The notes beneath the pieces are model-generated. The model searched no databases and was not told the DNA's origin. It saw only the letters and a list, made by a program, of their open reading frames with translations. A DNA stretch of 64,000 nt from an uncultured bacterium (GTDB taxonomy: Bacteria > Bacillota_I > Bacilli_A > Acholeplasmatales > Anaeroplasmataceae). Below, one piece after another: positions 15,985 through 25,172 of the stretch. The first letter of the stretch is position 1; each line of letters opens with the position of its first letter. Location of the stretch: contig CASETY010000003.1 of assembly GCA_949291115.1 (NCBI GenBank), forward strand, positions 52,698 through 116,697. The letters are read 5' to 3'. Both the position numbers and the translations under genes were made by a program.

Positions 15985-17175
15985 ATCTTTACCAAATAAA
16001 ATAATATCTTTACCATAAGTCTCATTAAGATTTTTCATTAATTTCTTAACTGAGGCTTCTTTTTCAATAATTTCATCAATTGTAAATAAATTATAGTCTT
16101 TAACTAATAATTCTTCTTTAATTAAATTACCATAAGTAACCCCTAATAATCTTAAAGTATCACCATGATAATTTTCATAAAATAAAGTAGTTATAACATC
16201 AAATATCTCCAAAAAATCATTTGTATATTCACTAATGGTTTTAGATCTCGTAATTGTTTTAAAAGAAGTATCTCTTAAAGAAATAGAGATAGTTTTCGTT
16301 AAATACTTTTCCTCGATTAATCTTTTATAAACATCCTTCGCTAATTTTCTTAATTCTAATAAAATTTCATCTTCATCATTTAATCTTCTGTCATAAGTTT
16401 GCATCGTCGAAATACTTTCATTTATATGATGTTTATTGACATCAATAACATTCCTACTATTACCTGTTAATCTATTTATAATATCATTATAAAAGTCTAA
16501 AGATAAAACACTTAAGATTTTATCTTTATTATTAATATTCATAAAATCATTAATGGTTTTAATACCTAATTCTTCTAATTTAGGATAAGTCTTTTTACCA
16601 ATACCAAATATATCTTTAACACTTAAATCTTTCAAAATATTAAAGGCTTCTTTTTTTCTAATAACTGTAATACCTAAAGGCTTTTTAAGATCAGAAGCCA
16701 TCTTAGCTAAAAACAAGGTTGGGGCTATTCCTATTGAAGTTGGTAATTTATATTTAGTTAATAATCTTGTTTGAATTTCTTTGGCAATAATTAAAGGATG
16801 TTTTGTTTTGGCATATTCAGTGACATCAATATAAGCCTCATCAATAGAGGCAACTTCAATTAAATTAGTATATTCTTTTAACAAAGAAATAAACTTATCA
16901 TGATAATCTAAATAATAACTATAAGGTAAAGAAACAACTATTAACTTAGGATATAGTTTGTAACACTCTGTTAAAGACATTCCACTATGAATTCCATATT
17001 TACGGGCTTCATAAGAAGCAGTAGATATAACGCCGTATTCACTATTTTCTCTGCCGATTGCGAAAGCTTTTCCTCTTAAAAGAGGGTTTTGAATTTGGGC
17101 AACTGAACAGAAAAATTGATTAAAATCAATATGAAAAATAATATGTGGTTTATTATCAATTGTCACCTTAATCAC
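15970..17175 (-). CDS. dinB: DNA polymerase IV (Y-family)
   Basis: A 401-residue translesion polymerase. Catalytic acids are in HIDFNQFFCSV (first Asp) and SIDEAYIDVT (Asp-Glu). The palm and fingers region reads YGVISTASYEARKYGIHSGM, a helix-hairpin-helix lies in KDIFGIGKKTYPKLEELGI, and the little-finger domain is C-terminal. The likely start is GTG, either at 17175 or at 17166; AAGGAT is better spaced for the latter. No obvious C-terminal clamp-binding motif is seen. Its 3' end overlaps the convergent ispH by 15 bases. Confidence 0.93.
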   Translation of the reverse strand: MIKVTIDNKPHIIFHIDFNQFFCSVAQIQNPLLRGKAFAIGRENSEYGVISTASYEARKYGIHSGMSLTECYKLYPKLIVVSLPYSYYLDYHDKFISLLKEYTNLIEVASIDEAYIDVTEYAKTKHPLIIAKEIQTRLLTKYKLPTSIGIAPTLFLAKMASDLKKPLGITVIRKKEAFNILKDLSVKDIFGIGKKTYPKLEELGIKTINDFMNINNKDKILSVLSLDFYNDIINRLTGNSRNVIDVNKHHINESISTMQTYDRRLNDEDEILLELRKLAKDVYKRLIEEKYLTKTISISLRDTSFKTITRSKTISEYTNDFLEIFDVITTLFYENYHGDTLRLLGVTYGNLIKEELLVKDYNLFTIDEIIEKEASVKKLMKNLNETYGKDIILFGKDLKTK

Positions 17176-17194
17176 ATCCTTATTACTTAATATA

Positions 17195-17223
17195 ATGATA
17201 CTTTATGTTAATTCTTTTTGCAA
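17195..17223 (-). promoter_or_regulatory. Promoter of dinB
   Basis: On the minus strand TTGCAA (17218-17223), a 17-base spacer and TATCAT (17195-17200). I saw no inverted GAAC/GTTC LexA box overlapping it. Confidence 0.55.
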
Positions 17224-17265
17224 TTAAAAAGAGCCTAAAATATCGGTTTTCTAATTAGCTTTTTA

Positions 17266-17294
17266 TTGTAAAATATCATAAGATATGCTAAAAT
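17266..17294 (+). promoter_or_regulatory. Promoter of the 54-aa membrane protein and HAD phosphatase genes
   Basis: TTGTAA (17266-17271), a 17-base spacer ending in TGC, and TAAAAT (17289-17294). It is followed by about 50 bases of leader before the small gene at 17351. Confidence 0.65.
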
Positions 17295-17350
17295 AATAAA
17301 CACGTCTAGGAAAATAAAACTAGATAACCTTAATATGGTAGGTGAACAAA

Positions 17351-17515
17351 ATGGCTAAAAAGAATAATATCGAAACAAAGAAAAAAACATCATATAAAAG
17401 CCCAACTAAGACGGTTGTTGGTAAGATTATTATTAGTATTTTAATTGTCGCAATGATAGCTGGTATCATCGCCGTTATCGCTTTTATGATTTACTTTGGT
17501 TTAACTAACGTATAG
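17351..17515 (+). CDS. Small single-pass membrane protein (54 aa)
   Basis: A 54-residue gene easily missed because of its size. AGGTG lies upstream of ATG 17351 at good spacing. The product has a Lys/Thr-rich cytoplasmic N-terminus (MAKKNNIETKKKTSYKSPTK) and one hydrophobic helix (about residues 22-50, rich in Ile, Val and Ala) ending at GLTNV. The layout resembles DUF4044-type small proteins of Bacilli; function unknown. The stop at 17513 is 8 bases before the HAD phosphatase gene, whose ribosome-binding site overlaps this stop, so the two form an operon. Confidence 0.75.
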   Translation: MAKKNNIETKKKTSYKSPTKTVVGKIIISILIVAMIAGIIAVIAFMIYFGLTNV

Positions 17516-17523
17516 GAATAACC

Positions 17524-18339
17524 ATGTATAAAATATGTGCGATTGATTTAGATGGAACTCTTTTTGATAATCAAAAAAACATCAGTTTAAAAAATATCGA
17601 AGCGATTAAAAAAGCAAAGTCTTTAGGTTGTCATATCATAATAGCTACTGGTAGACCTTATAATGGTGTTTTACCAGTCTTAGAAAAACTTGACTTAACA
17701 AGTAATGATGATTATGTTATTTGTTATAATGGTGCCAAGGTTATGAATGTTGGTACTAAAGAAGTTATCTTTAAAACTACCTTAACTGGCCTTACTTTAA
17801 AAGAATTATATCATGAATCTTTAAGATTAAATAATTATATCCATGCTTTTAGAGTAAACGAAGAATTAATTAGTCCAAAACTTAATCCTTACACTGATGT
17901 CGAAATGAAAATAAATAAATTAGATTGTCAAGTTACCGACTTTAATCAAATTAATGATAATGAAGAATTCTTGAAAGTCATGTTGGTTGATGATAAATCT
18001 AAGCTTGATAATACGGAAATTAACATTAATCCTTATTTTCATATTAATTATTCAATGGTTAGATCATCTAATATCTTTTTAGAATTCTTAAATAAAGCTT
18101 CTGATAAAGGTAAAGCCTTAATTCAGCTAGCTAAACATTTAAATATTAATTTAGAGGAAGTTATGGCTATTGGTGATGCTGGTAATGATTTAAATATGAT
18201 TTTAACTGCTGGTATGGGAGTTGCCATGGCCAATGGTTTTTCATATATAAAAGAAGCAGCTAATTTCATAACTTTATCAAATGAAGAAGACGGCGTTGCT
18301 TACGCTATTAATAAGTTTATAAATAAAACCACTAATTAA
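17524..18339 (+). CDS. Cof-type HAD-IIB hydrolase (sugar-phosphate or nucleotide phosphatase)
   Basis: A 271-residue cytoplasmic phosphatase. HAD motif I is DLDGTLF with the nucleophile Asp at about residue 8 and the acid/base Asp at 10; motif II is IIATGRP; motif III Lys is in SDKGKAL; motif IV is GDAGNDLNMI with the Mg-binding aspartates. The type IIB cap lies between motifs II and III. Substrates of this group are sugar phosphates, pyridoxal phosphate or FMN and cannot be told from sequence. AGGAATAACC precedes the ATG. It is the second gene after the 54-aa membrane protein. Confidence 0.92.
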   Translation: MYKICAIDLDGTLFDNQKNISLKNIEAIKKAKSLGCHIIIATGRPYNGVLPVLEKLDLTSNDDYVICYNGAKVMNVGTKEVIFKTTLTGLTLKELYHESLRLNNYIHAFRVNEELISPKLNPYTDVEMKINKLDCQVTDFNQINDNEEFLKVMLVDDKSKLDNTEININPYFHINYSMVRSSNIFLEFLNKASDKGKALIQLAKHLNINLEEVMAIGDAGNDLNMILTAGMGVAMANGFSYIKEAANFITLSNEEDGVAYAINKFINKTTN

Positions 18340-18354
18340 TGTAGTGGTTTTTTT
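18325..18354. terminator. Bidirectional terminator between HAD phosphatase and recN
   Basis: AAAACCACT/AGTGGTTTT stem with T-runs on both sides; it overlaps the ends of both convergent genes. Confidence 0.85.
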
Positions 18355-20026
18355 CATTATTTAAAAGTTCTTTGGCATAATTAATGGCGTAAGCACTAAT
18401 ATTTTTGCCACTAATCATTTCGGCAATAACTTTTATTCTTTCTTCTTCTTTTAATAAATTAATATGAGAAATAGTCTCTTCGTTAAGTGTTTCTTTAGAA
18501 ATTAAATACTGATGATTAGCTAAAGCTGCTAATTGTGGTAAATGACTAATTGATAAAACTTGCGTATTTTTCGCTATTTCCTTAATCTTTAAAGCTAGTT
18601 TTAAGGCCGCTTCCCCACTTAAACCAGTATCGATTTCATCAAATACAACTAAACTTAAGATCTTATTGTTAATCTTCAAGGCCTTAAATATTAACATTAA
18701 TCTAGACATTTCGCCACCAGAAGCTACCTTAATTAATGGTTTTAAACTTTCTCCTTTATTAAAGCTAATCATAAATTCAATTTCATCTAAACCATTATCA
18801 TAAAAGTCTTTTTCAGTCATTAAAGATAATTCTTTAATTTCCTTAAAATCTACTTTTAAATCTAGATAATCAAGTTCTAAATTTATAGCTTCTTTCTTTA
18901 CATAATTAGTTAAAATAGTTGCTTTATCTAAACGATATTCGTGAATTTTAAGACCTATATTATATAATTCTTCTTTAGCTTTATTTAGCTTAATAAGGCT
19001 ATTTTTTAATAAAGAATCATAATTAGTTATTTTTTCTATTTCATATTTTAATTCATTACATCTTTTAATTAATTCATTAATAGATTTATGATATTTATTC
19101 TTAATTTTAGTAAGTAAGAAATCTCGTTCTTCCAATCTATCATATTCATCTTTATCAAAACTAGAACCTTCTAATTCTTTATATATTGAACTCTTTAAAT
19201 CATCTAATTCATAATAACTATTATTTAATATTTCACTATATTTTTGATAATTAATATCTAAATTGCTTATAGATTCTAAGCTGTTTTTAACTTCATATAA
19301 ATTATCTAAAGTATTATTATTTAAATATTCATAAGCTTTTGTTAAAGATTCATGAATATGATCATAATTTTTTAATTTAACTAATTCTTGTTTAATTTCT
19401 TCATCTTCATTTTCTTTTAAATTTAAATTAGCTAATTCTTCATATTCATATTGTAAAAATTCTAATTTCGTTTCACTATCTTTTTTATAATTTAATAAAT
19501 CATTATATTCTTTTACTAAAGCTTTATAATCTACTAATTTTAATAAATAGTCATTTTTTAAATTAGTTAATTTATCTAAACTATCATCATCAATAAAGTC
19601 AAAATAACTTTCCTTATTAAAAAACTTAAATAAGTCATGTTGCATATATAAATCAACTAAATAACTACTTATTTCTTTTAAATTTACTAAAGATATATTA
19701 ACATCATTAATTGATTGTCTACTTTTATTATTAGTACTTATTATTCTTTCTAATTTTAAAATATCAGAATTATTAATATTTAAATTTTCTAAATATTCAC
19801 TTAATTTAGGATTTTTATTTGTGAAATAAGCTGTAATTTTAGCTTCTCTTTCACCATTTCTAATCATATCTAAAGAAGCTCTAGCACCCATTAATAAATT
19901 AATAGTATCAATAATTAATGATTTACCAGCCCCTGTTTGACCAGTTAAGACATTTAAGTTATCTTGAAATTCAATTTCGATATCTTTAATAATAGCGTAG
20001 TTTTTAATGATTAATTTTTGTAACAT
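18332..20026 (-). CDS. recN: DNA repair protein RecN
   Basis: A 564-residue SMC-like ATPase acting early at DNA double-strand breaks. Walker A is GQTGAGKS (29-36), two long coiled-coil stretches fill about residues 160-360, the ABC signature reads VASGGEMSRL and Walker B is VVFDEIDTGLSG. GGTGGTGAT precedes ATG 20026. It closes the conserved nusB-xseA-xseB-dxs-tlyA-recN series; the argR/ahrC gene often found between tlyA and recN in Bacilli is absent. Confidence 0.96.
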   Translation of the reverse strand: MLQKLIIKNYAIIKDIEIEFQDNLNVLTGQTGAGKSLIIDTINLLMGARASLDMIRNGEREAKITAYFTNKNPKLSEYLENLNINNSDILKLERIISTNNKSRQSINDVNISLVNLKEISSYLVDLYMQHDLFKFFNKESYFDFIDDDSLDKLTNLKNDYLLKLVDYKALVKEYNDLLNYKKDSETKLEFLQYEYEELANLNLKENEDEEIKQELVKLKNYDHIHESLTKAYEYLNNNTLDNLYEVKNSLESISNLDINYQKYSEILNNSYYELDDLKSSIYKELEGSSFDKDEYDRLEERDFLLTKIKNKYHKSINELIKRCNELKYEIEKITNYDSLLKNSLIKLNKAKEELYNIGLKIHEYRLDKATILTNYVKKEAINLELDYLDLKVDFKEIKELSLMTEKDFYDNGLDEIEFMISFNKGESLKPLIKVASGGEMSRLMLIFKALKINNKILSLVVFDEIDTGLSGEAALKLALKIKEIAKNTQVLSISHLPQLAALANHQYLISKETLNEETISHINLLKEEERIKVIAEMISGKNISAYAINYAKELLNNEKNHYIN

Positions 20027-20054
20027 GTAATCACCACCAATATAATAATAGTCA

Positions 20055-20768
20055 TTATTTCTTTTTTATTACCGTTAAATATTCGATATTACCGCTACCA
20101 CCTTTAATAGGACTTTCTATTACTTCTTCATAACTAAAATTATTTAGTTTAAAGAATTCTAAGACACCATTTAAGGCTTTTTTTCTTAGTTTTTCATCTT
20201 TAATAACACCATTTTTAAGCTTAATATTGCCAACTTCAAATTGGGGTTTAATTAATAAAACTAAATAATTATTATCATTTAAATAATAATTAAAACAAGG
20301 AAGCATTTTAGTAACACTAACAAATGATAGGTCCATTAAGATAATATCAATATTATCATCAAACTTTGGTAATGTTAATATATTTGTGTTTTCTAATGAA
20401 ATAACTCTTTTATCTTCTTTTAATTCTTTAGCTAGTTGCATAGTTCCAACATCTACACTATAGACTTTTTTGGCCTTATAATATAGACTACAAGAAGTAA
20501 AACCACCTGTTGAAGCTCCAATATCTAAAACAACTTTATCTTTAAAATCAAGATTATAGTGTTTAATCGCTTCTTCTAATTTTAAACCAGCTCTAGAGGC
20601 ATATTTTAAGGGATTAATAATATTAATCTTAACTTCATTTAAAATATCATAAGCTGGTTTAGTTATTACTTTATCATCAACTAAGACTTGACTATTTTTA
20701 ATAGCTTCTGTGGCTTTAGCTCTACTATTAAAATAATTATTTATTACTAAATATTGATCAAGCCTCAT
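20055..20768 (-). CDS. tlyA: TlyA-type rRNA 2'-O-methyltransferase
   Basis: A 237-residue protein with an N-terminal S4 RNA-binding domain (MRLDQYLVINNYFNSRAKAT, residues 1-60) and a C-terminal FtsJ/RrmJ-like methyltransferase with the SAM motif LDIGASTGGFTSCSL and the catalytic-region MDLSFVS. Family members methylate the ribose of cytidines in 16S and 23S rRNA. The start overlaps the end of dxs by 11 bases, so translation is coupled. Confidence 0.92.
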   Translation of the reverse strand: MRLDQYLVINNYFNSRAKATEAIKNSQVLVDDKVITKPAYDILNEVKINIINPLKYASRAGLKLEEAIKHYNLDFKDKVVLDIGASTGGFTSCSLYYKAKKVYSVDVGTMQLAKELKEDKRVISLENTNILTLPKFDDNIDIILMDLSFVSVTKMLPCFNYYLNDNNYLVLLIKPQFEVGNIKLKNGVIKDEKLRKKALNGVLEFFKLNNFSYEEVIESPIKGGSGNIEYLTVIKKK

Positions 20769-22590
20769 ATAATTCTTTTATCCTTTTTAAAAATTCTTCT
20801 TCATTAAAATGATATCTATCTAAAACATCTTTTATATCACCAAATGGTAAAATTGTATCGGTTTTAAAATTAATAGCTGTTGTTTTTACTTTTAAATATG
20901 GCAAACACACTTGATATAAGGAACCATTTTCAACTACTTCTTCAATAAATAAGCATGGTAAATTAAGATTATTAATATATTCTAACATTTTTATATCAAT
21001 TGGTTTAATTACACAAGCATTGATTAAATAGACATCTAAGTTATTATCAATAATAATTTCTTTAAGTTTATTTACGATAGGACCATAAGCTATGACGATA
21101 CCTTTATTACCTTTTAATTCAATTTGCCAGTTTAATGTAAAAGGTTTAGGTTCTAAGCTTTCTAAATTAGCCTTAATACTACTACGTGGATATCTAATAA
21201 CTAAAGGATGATTAAAATGTAAGGCAAAATCAAACATCGATATTACATCATGTTCATCCTTTGGCATTAAGACGTGCACATTTGGCATTAAATTAAACAT
21301 TGCTACATCATAAACACCTTCATGAGTAGCCCCGTCACCACCAACAACTCCAGCTCTATCAATTCCAATAATTACTGGAAGGTCTTGTCTAGCGACATCA
21401 TTTAATAAAAAGTCAAAAGCTCTTTGCGAAAAAGTAGAATACATTAATAAAACTGTTTTTTTGCCACCAATGGTTAAACCAGCTGCAAGAATGGTTGCGT
21501 GTTCTTCAGCAATGCCAACATCAATTAAATAATCTTTATATTCTTTTTGAAAATCTGTTAATTTAGCACCTACCACCATAGCAGGTGTTATAACATAAAA
21601 TTCTTCTTTTCTTCTTAATTTTAATAAGGAAGAAGCTACTATTTCACTAAATGAATAAACATTTTCTTCACGCTTTACTACTGCTTTACCAGTCGCGATA
21701 TTAAATGGTTCAACACCGTGGAAATTACCTACTTCATCATCTTCAGCATAAGGATAACCTAAACCTTTTTTCGTAATAACATGTAAAACAACCGGTTCAT
21801 TTAAGTTTTTAATTCTTTTTAAGGCTTTAGTAATGGCCTTTAAATTATTACCATCAACTGGTCCATAATAATTAAAGCCCAAATCTTCAAAAATATTATC
21901 AATCTTAAAAAAGCCTTTAACCCCTCTTTTTATTTGATGGTAAAAATTAGAAATAGCGGTTGGAGTAATACTATTAATTATTCTTTTTGACTTAATTACT
22001 AGTTTTTTACTTCTTAATTGATCAAATATTTTAGACATGGCACCAACATTTTTAGAAATGCCCATTCCATTATCATTTAAAATAATAATTGGTTTATAAT
22101 CTTTTAATCTACCTAAATGATTTAACGCCTCAAACGCCACCCCACTTACTATCGAACCATCACCTATAATCGAAATTACTCTTTTATTAGTATCTTTCCC
22201 AAGCGCAAGTAAAAGACCTGTCATTGCCGAGATTGTGGTCGATGAGTGACCAGATTCCCAAATATCATATTCACTTTCTTTTTTGTTAATATAACCAGAT
22301 AAACCATCTATTTTCCTTAATTTATCGAATTCTTTTGCTCTACCGGTAAAAATTTTATGAATATAAGATTGGTGTCCTACATCATATAAAAACAATGTAT
22401 CTTCATAAGAAAAAACACTCTTTAAGGCAATTTCTAATTCTACAATACCTAAATTGGAAGATAAATGACCACCTGTTTTACTTATCTTAGTAATTAAAAA
22501 CTCTCTAATTTCTTTAGCTAATTGCTTCTTTTCTTTATAGTTTAAGTCTTTTAAGAAACTAGGGTCTTTAATTTCTTCAATATTAAACAA
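20758..22590 (-). CDS. dxs: 1-deoxy-D-xylulose-5-phosphate synthase
   Basis: The first MEP-pathway enzyme, joining pyruvate and glyceraldehyde-3-phosphate with thiamine diphosphate. The TPP motif begins at GDGSIVSGVAFEALNHLG (about residue 141) and ends with NDNGMGIS; the catalytic Glu region reads VGIAEEHATILAAGL, and DRAGVVGGDGATHEG is the pyrimidine-domain signature. TTG at 22590 has AAGGGTGAT at good spacing and gives an N-terminus like other Dxs proteins; GTG at 22599 (613 aa) is the alternative, touching the xseB stop. The ispA gene usual between xseB and dxs is missing here. Thiamine supply links it to thiT and thiN. Confidence 0.95.
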   Translation of the reverse strand: MFNIEEIKDPSFLKDLNYKEKKQLAKEIREFLITKISKTGGHLSSNLGIVELEIALKSVFSYEDTLFLYDVGHQSYIHKIFTGRAKEFDKLRKIDGLSGYINKKESEYDIWESGHSSTTISAMTGLLLALGKDTNKRVISIIGDGSIVSGVAFEALNHLGRLKDYKPIIILNDNGMGISKNVGAMSKIFDQLRSKKLVIKSKRIINSITPTAISNFYHQIKRGVKGFFKIDNIFEDLGFNYYGPVDGNNLKAITKALKRIKNLNEPVVLHVITKKGLGYPYAEDDEVGNFHGVEPFNIATGKAVVKREENVYSFSEIVASSLLKLRRKEEFYVITPAMVVGAKLTDFQKEYKDYLIDVGIAEEHATILAAGLTIGGKKTVLLMYSTFSQRAFDFLLNDVARQDLPVIIGIDRAGVVGGDGATHEGVYDVAMFNLMPNVHVLMPKDEHDVISMFDFALHFNHPLVIRYPRSSIKANLESLEPKPFTLNWQIELKGNKGIVIAYGPIVNKLKEIIIDNNLDVYLINACVIKPIDIKMLEYINNLNLPCLFIEEVVENGSLYQVCLPYLKVKTTAINFKTDTILPFGDIKDVLDRYHFNEEEFLKRIKELYEA

Positions 22591-22595
22591 TTTAA

Positions 22596-22811
22596 TCACC
22601 CTTCTACATTAAAATCTTCTAAACCACTTTCAGTCATTTTTTGAATAACTAATTTTTGATTTTCGTTTAATATTTTTTCACATTCACTTAATACTTCTGC
22701 TCCCTTAGTATATAAGTTAACGGCTTTTTCTAGTTCAATATCTTTATTATCTAATTCTTTAATAATTTGTTCAAGTTCTTTAATTTTCATTTCAAAACTA
22801 ACTTTTTCCAT
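22596..22811 (-). CDS. xseB: Exodeoxyribonuclease VII small subunit
   Basis: A 71-residue helical protein that binds XseA in exonuclease VII. The typical pattern is FEMKIKELEQIIKELDNKD, LEKAVNLYTKGAEVLSECE. ATG 22811 has GGAGG 6 bases upstream; the frame continues seven codons further but without a ribosome-binding site there. The start overlaps the end of xseA by 14 bases and the gene ends at the start of dxs. Confidence 0.93.
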   Translation of the reverse strand: MEKVSFEMKIKELEQIIKELDNKDIELEKAVNLYTKGAEVLSECEKILNENQKLVIQKMTESGLEDFNVEG

Positions 22812-24006
22812 GTTTAACCTCCAAGGCTTCACTTATAATATAACCATCTTTTAAAATAGTTTTTAATTGCATCTTTTCTTTCACATCATTTACTGATTTA
22901 ATAGTTTTATTATTAACTTCTAAAATTGAATAACCTAAATCTAATATTTTAAACGGATTTAAATGATTTAATTTTAATCTTAAAATATTTAAATTTTCAT
23001 TAGTTTTAGTAATAATATCTTTAATATTATGTTCTAACTTTATACTTAAATTATTTAAATAAACTTCTTTTTCTTTTAATAAATTTAAAGGACTTAAATT
23101 ATCTAATTCTTTGGCTAAATTAGTTAAATAAAATTTTTTAAATTCATTAACTCTTTTATAACGACTAATCAAAAGCTCTTTATCATTAATGAGCATCTTT
23201 TTTAAAGTATTTAAATCGGGAACTGCTAGTTCGGCGGCCGCTGTTGGTGTAGCCGCTCTTAAATCACTAACAAAATCAGCGATTGTAAAATCAGTTTCAT
23301 GACCAACAGCTGAAATTAAAGGAATTTTTGAATTAAAGATAGCATCCGCCACCATTCTTTCATTAAAAGGCCATAAATCTTCTAATGACCCGCCACCTCT
23401 AGCCAAGATAATAACATCTACTAAATTATCTGAATTACATTTTTCAATGCTTTTAACAATTGAAAACTTAGCCTCACTACCTTGAACCATAGTTGGATAT
23501 AAGATAACTTCAACAAATGGATAACGTCTTCTAATAGTATTAATAATATCTCTAATAACGGCCCCTGTAGGAGAGGTAATTACGCCAATCTTTTTAGGAA
23601 ATTTAGGAATTGGCTTTTTGTAATTTATAGAAAAATAACCTAAAGCTTCTAATTCTTTTTTAAGACGTTCAAATTCTAAATATAAGTCACCTATTCCACT
23701 TAATTTCATTTCTTTAACTAAAAAAGTGTAATAACCACCTTTTTCATATAAAGTAACGCTACCTTTTACAATTACTTTACTACCACTTTCTACTTTAAAA
23801 TTAATCTTAGAAGCATAATTATTAAACATAATTGCTTGAATTTGGGAATTTTCATCTTTTAATGTGAAATATAAATGACCAGATGACTGATGTTTAAAAT
23901 TAGAAATTTCCGCTTCAATCAAAATATCTTTAAGTTGATAATCTAAATCAAACTTATAATAAATATAACGATTTAAAGCACTAACTGATAAAATCTTTTC
24001 ATCCAT
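22798..24006 (-). CDS. xseA: Exodeoxyribonuclease VII large subunit
   Basis: A 402-residue single-strand-specific exonuclease subunit. The N-terminal OB fold (residues 1-100) includes EISNFKHQSSGHLYFTLKD; the catalytic domain has GVITSPTGAVIRDI, ILARGGGSLEDLWPFN and SAVGHETDFTIADFVSDLRA, followed by a helical C-terminus. It starts two bases after the nusB stop without its own strong ribosome-binding site, which indicates coupling. Confidence 0.96.
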   Translation of the reverse strand: MDEKILSVSALNRYIYYKFDLDYQLKDILIEAEISNFKHQSSGHLYFTLKDENSQIQAIMFNNYASKINFKVESGSKVIVKGSVTLYEKGGYYTFLVKEMKLSGIGDLYLEFERLKKELEALGYFSINYKKPIPKFPKKIGVITSPTGAVIRDIINTIRRRYPFVEVILYPTMVQGSEAKFSIVKSIEKCNSDNLVDVIILARGGGSLEDLWPFNERMVADAIFNSKIPLISAVGHETDFTIADFVSDLRAATPTAAAELAVPDLNTLKKMLINDKELLISRYKRVNEFKKFYLTNLAKELDNLSPLNLLKEKEVYLNNLSIKLEHNIKDIITKTNENLNILRLKLNHLNPFKILDLGYSILEVNNKTIKSVNDVKEKMQLKTILKDGYIISEALEVKHGKS

Positions 24007-24008
24007 AA

Positions 24009-24419
24009 TTATAAGCCTAGTTTTTTACTAACATTATCTAGTAAACGATTATTAAATTTAACCGTATCATCACTTTCTGTTTTTGTATAAATTCCACTAA
24101 TTACTAAAGCTTCATTAATAATAATTTCCTTTGGTAAACTCTTTAAACTAAGCTCGTAACATGCCACTAAATTAATAGCTTGGTCAATAACATTTAAACG
24201 ATCAAAATGATACTTAGTAAGCGCACTTTCAATAAGTTCTACTAACATACTATAATTATCATCCACACCCTTTACTAAATCAAAAGTGAATTTATCTATA
24301 TTATTAAATCTTTCACTAGTTAAAATTTCTTTAATATCATTACCTGTTATTAAAGATTCATATATAATATTAACCGCTTCAATACGCGCTTTTGTTCTAT
24401 TCGATAATTTTTTATTCAT
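24009..24419 (-). CDS. nusB: Transcription antitermination factor NusB
   Basis: A 136-residue all-helical protein binding boxA RNA with NusE(S10) in rRNA antitermination. The pattern fits: RTKARIEAVNIIYESL at the N-terminus, LDRLNVIDQAI-like HFDRLNVIDQAINLVACYEL and PKEIIINEALVISGIYTKTE, ending FNRLLDNVSKKL. GGAG precedes ATG 24419 inside the last codons of the hydrolase gene (8-base overlap). It heads the conserved nusB-xseAB-dxs series. Confidence 0.93.
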   Translation of the reverse strand: MNKKLSNRTKARIEAVNIIYESLITGNDIKEILTSERFNNIDKFTFDLVKGVDDNYSMLVELIESALTKYHFDRLNVIDQAINLVACYELSLKSLPKEIIINEALVISGIYTKTESDDTVKFNNRLLDNVSKKLGL

Positions 24420-25170
24420 TCTTACAAGCTCCTAAAAATAAAACTATTTCATCAACAATTTTTTGATGATTATAACTATTTAACATTAAATGACTAATGT
24501 CATCATAAACTACTAATTTTTTCTTATTATTAACACAAATATCATATAACTCTTTTACCGATTCATATGGTACTAATTGATCTAAGCGCCCCCATATTAG
24601 TAAACAAGGACAATTTATACTAATGATTTCTTCATTGCATTTCTTAACAATTGTTCTAAAAGTTGAAAGATTGTGAATAGAATAATGAGGAAATAACATT
24701 TTAAAGGCCATTTCTTGTGATATTTTATCATCTTTTTCAATTGCTTTTAGCCTCTCTTTATAAGTAGAGATGGTTTCATCTTTACCTTTATTAACTTTAA
24801 TGGCTTGTTTCAAACTATTAATTAAATTAATACGATTTCTAAATATTTTAAAATTTAAATACTTATTAGCGGGTGCTAATAAAACTAAATTATTTATCTT
24901 TCTAACGCTTTGTAAATAAGTTGCTAAAGCCCCGCCCATTGAAAAACCAACACAATCAATTTCACTATATTCTAAACTAAGCTTATCATAAGCTTCTAAC
25001 AAGGTTTTAAAAGTGGCCTTAGTATTAAAATATTTATATTGAGGAGGAATGGAATGTCCTGGAACTTCATATAAATAAACTAAATCATAAAGTTCCTCTA
25101 AAGAAGGAACTAAATTCTTAAAATCATCAACATTAGTTAAAAAACCATGTATTAATATAACTGCTCTCAT
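24412..25170 (-). CDS. Alpha/beta hydrolase, carboxylesterase-like
   Basis: A 252-residue alpha/beta-hydrolase. The oxyanion region is LIHGFLTNVDDF, the nucleophile elbow is GFSMGG (Ser near residue 95), the acid is Asp in WGRLDQLVPYES and the His is in DISHLMLN. No signal peptide, so cytoplasmic. The layout resembles the monoacylglycerol lipase / carboxylesterase Est30 group; the ester substrate is unknown. GGGAGA precedes ATG 25170. It is placed between the ABC exporter and nusB, overlapping nusB by 8 bases. Confidence 0.85.
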   Translation of the reverse strand: MRAVILIHGFLTNVDDFKNLVPSLEELYDLVYLYEVPGHSIPPQYKYFNTKATFKTLLEAYDKLSLEYSEIDCVGFSMGGALATYLQSVRKINNLVLLAPANKYLNFKIFRNRINLINSLKQAIKVNKGKDETISTYKERLKAIEKDDKISQEMAFKMLFPHYSIHNLSTFRTIVKKCNEEIISINCPCLLIWGRLDQLVPYESVKELYDICVNNKKKLVVYDDISHLMLNSYNHQKIVDEIVLFLGACKNE

Positions 25171-25172
25171 AA

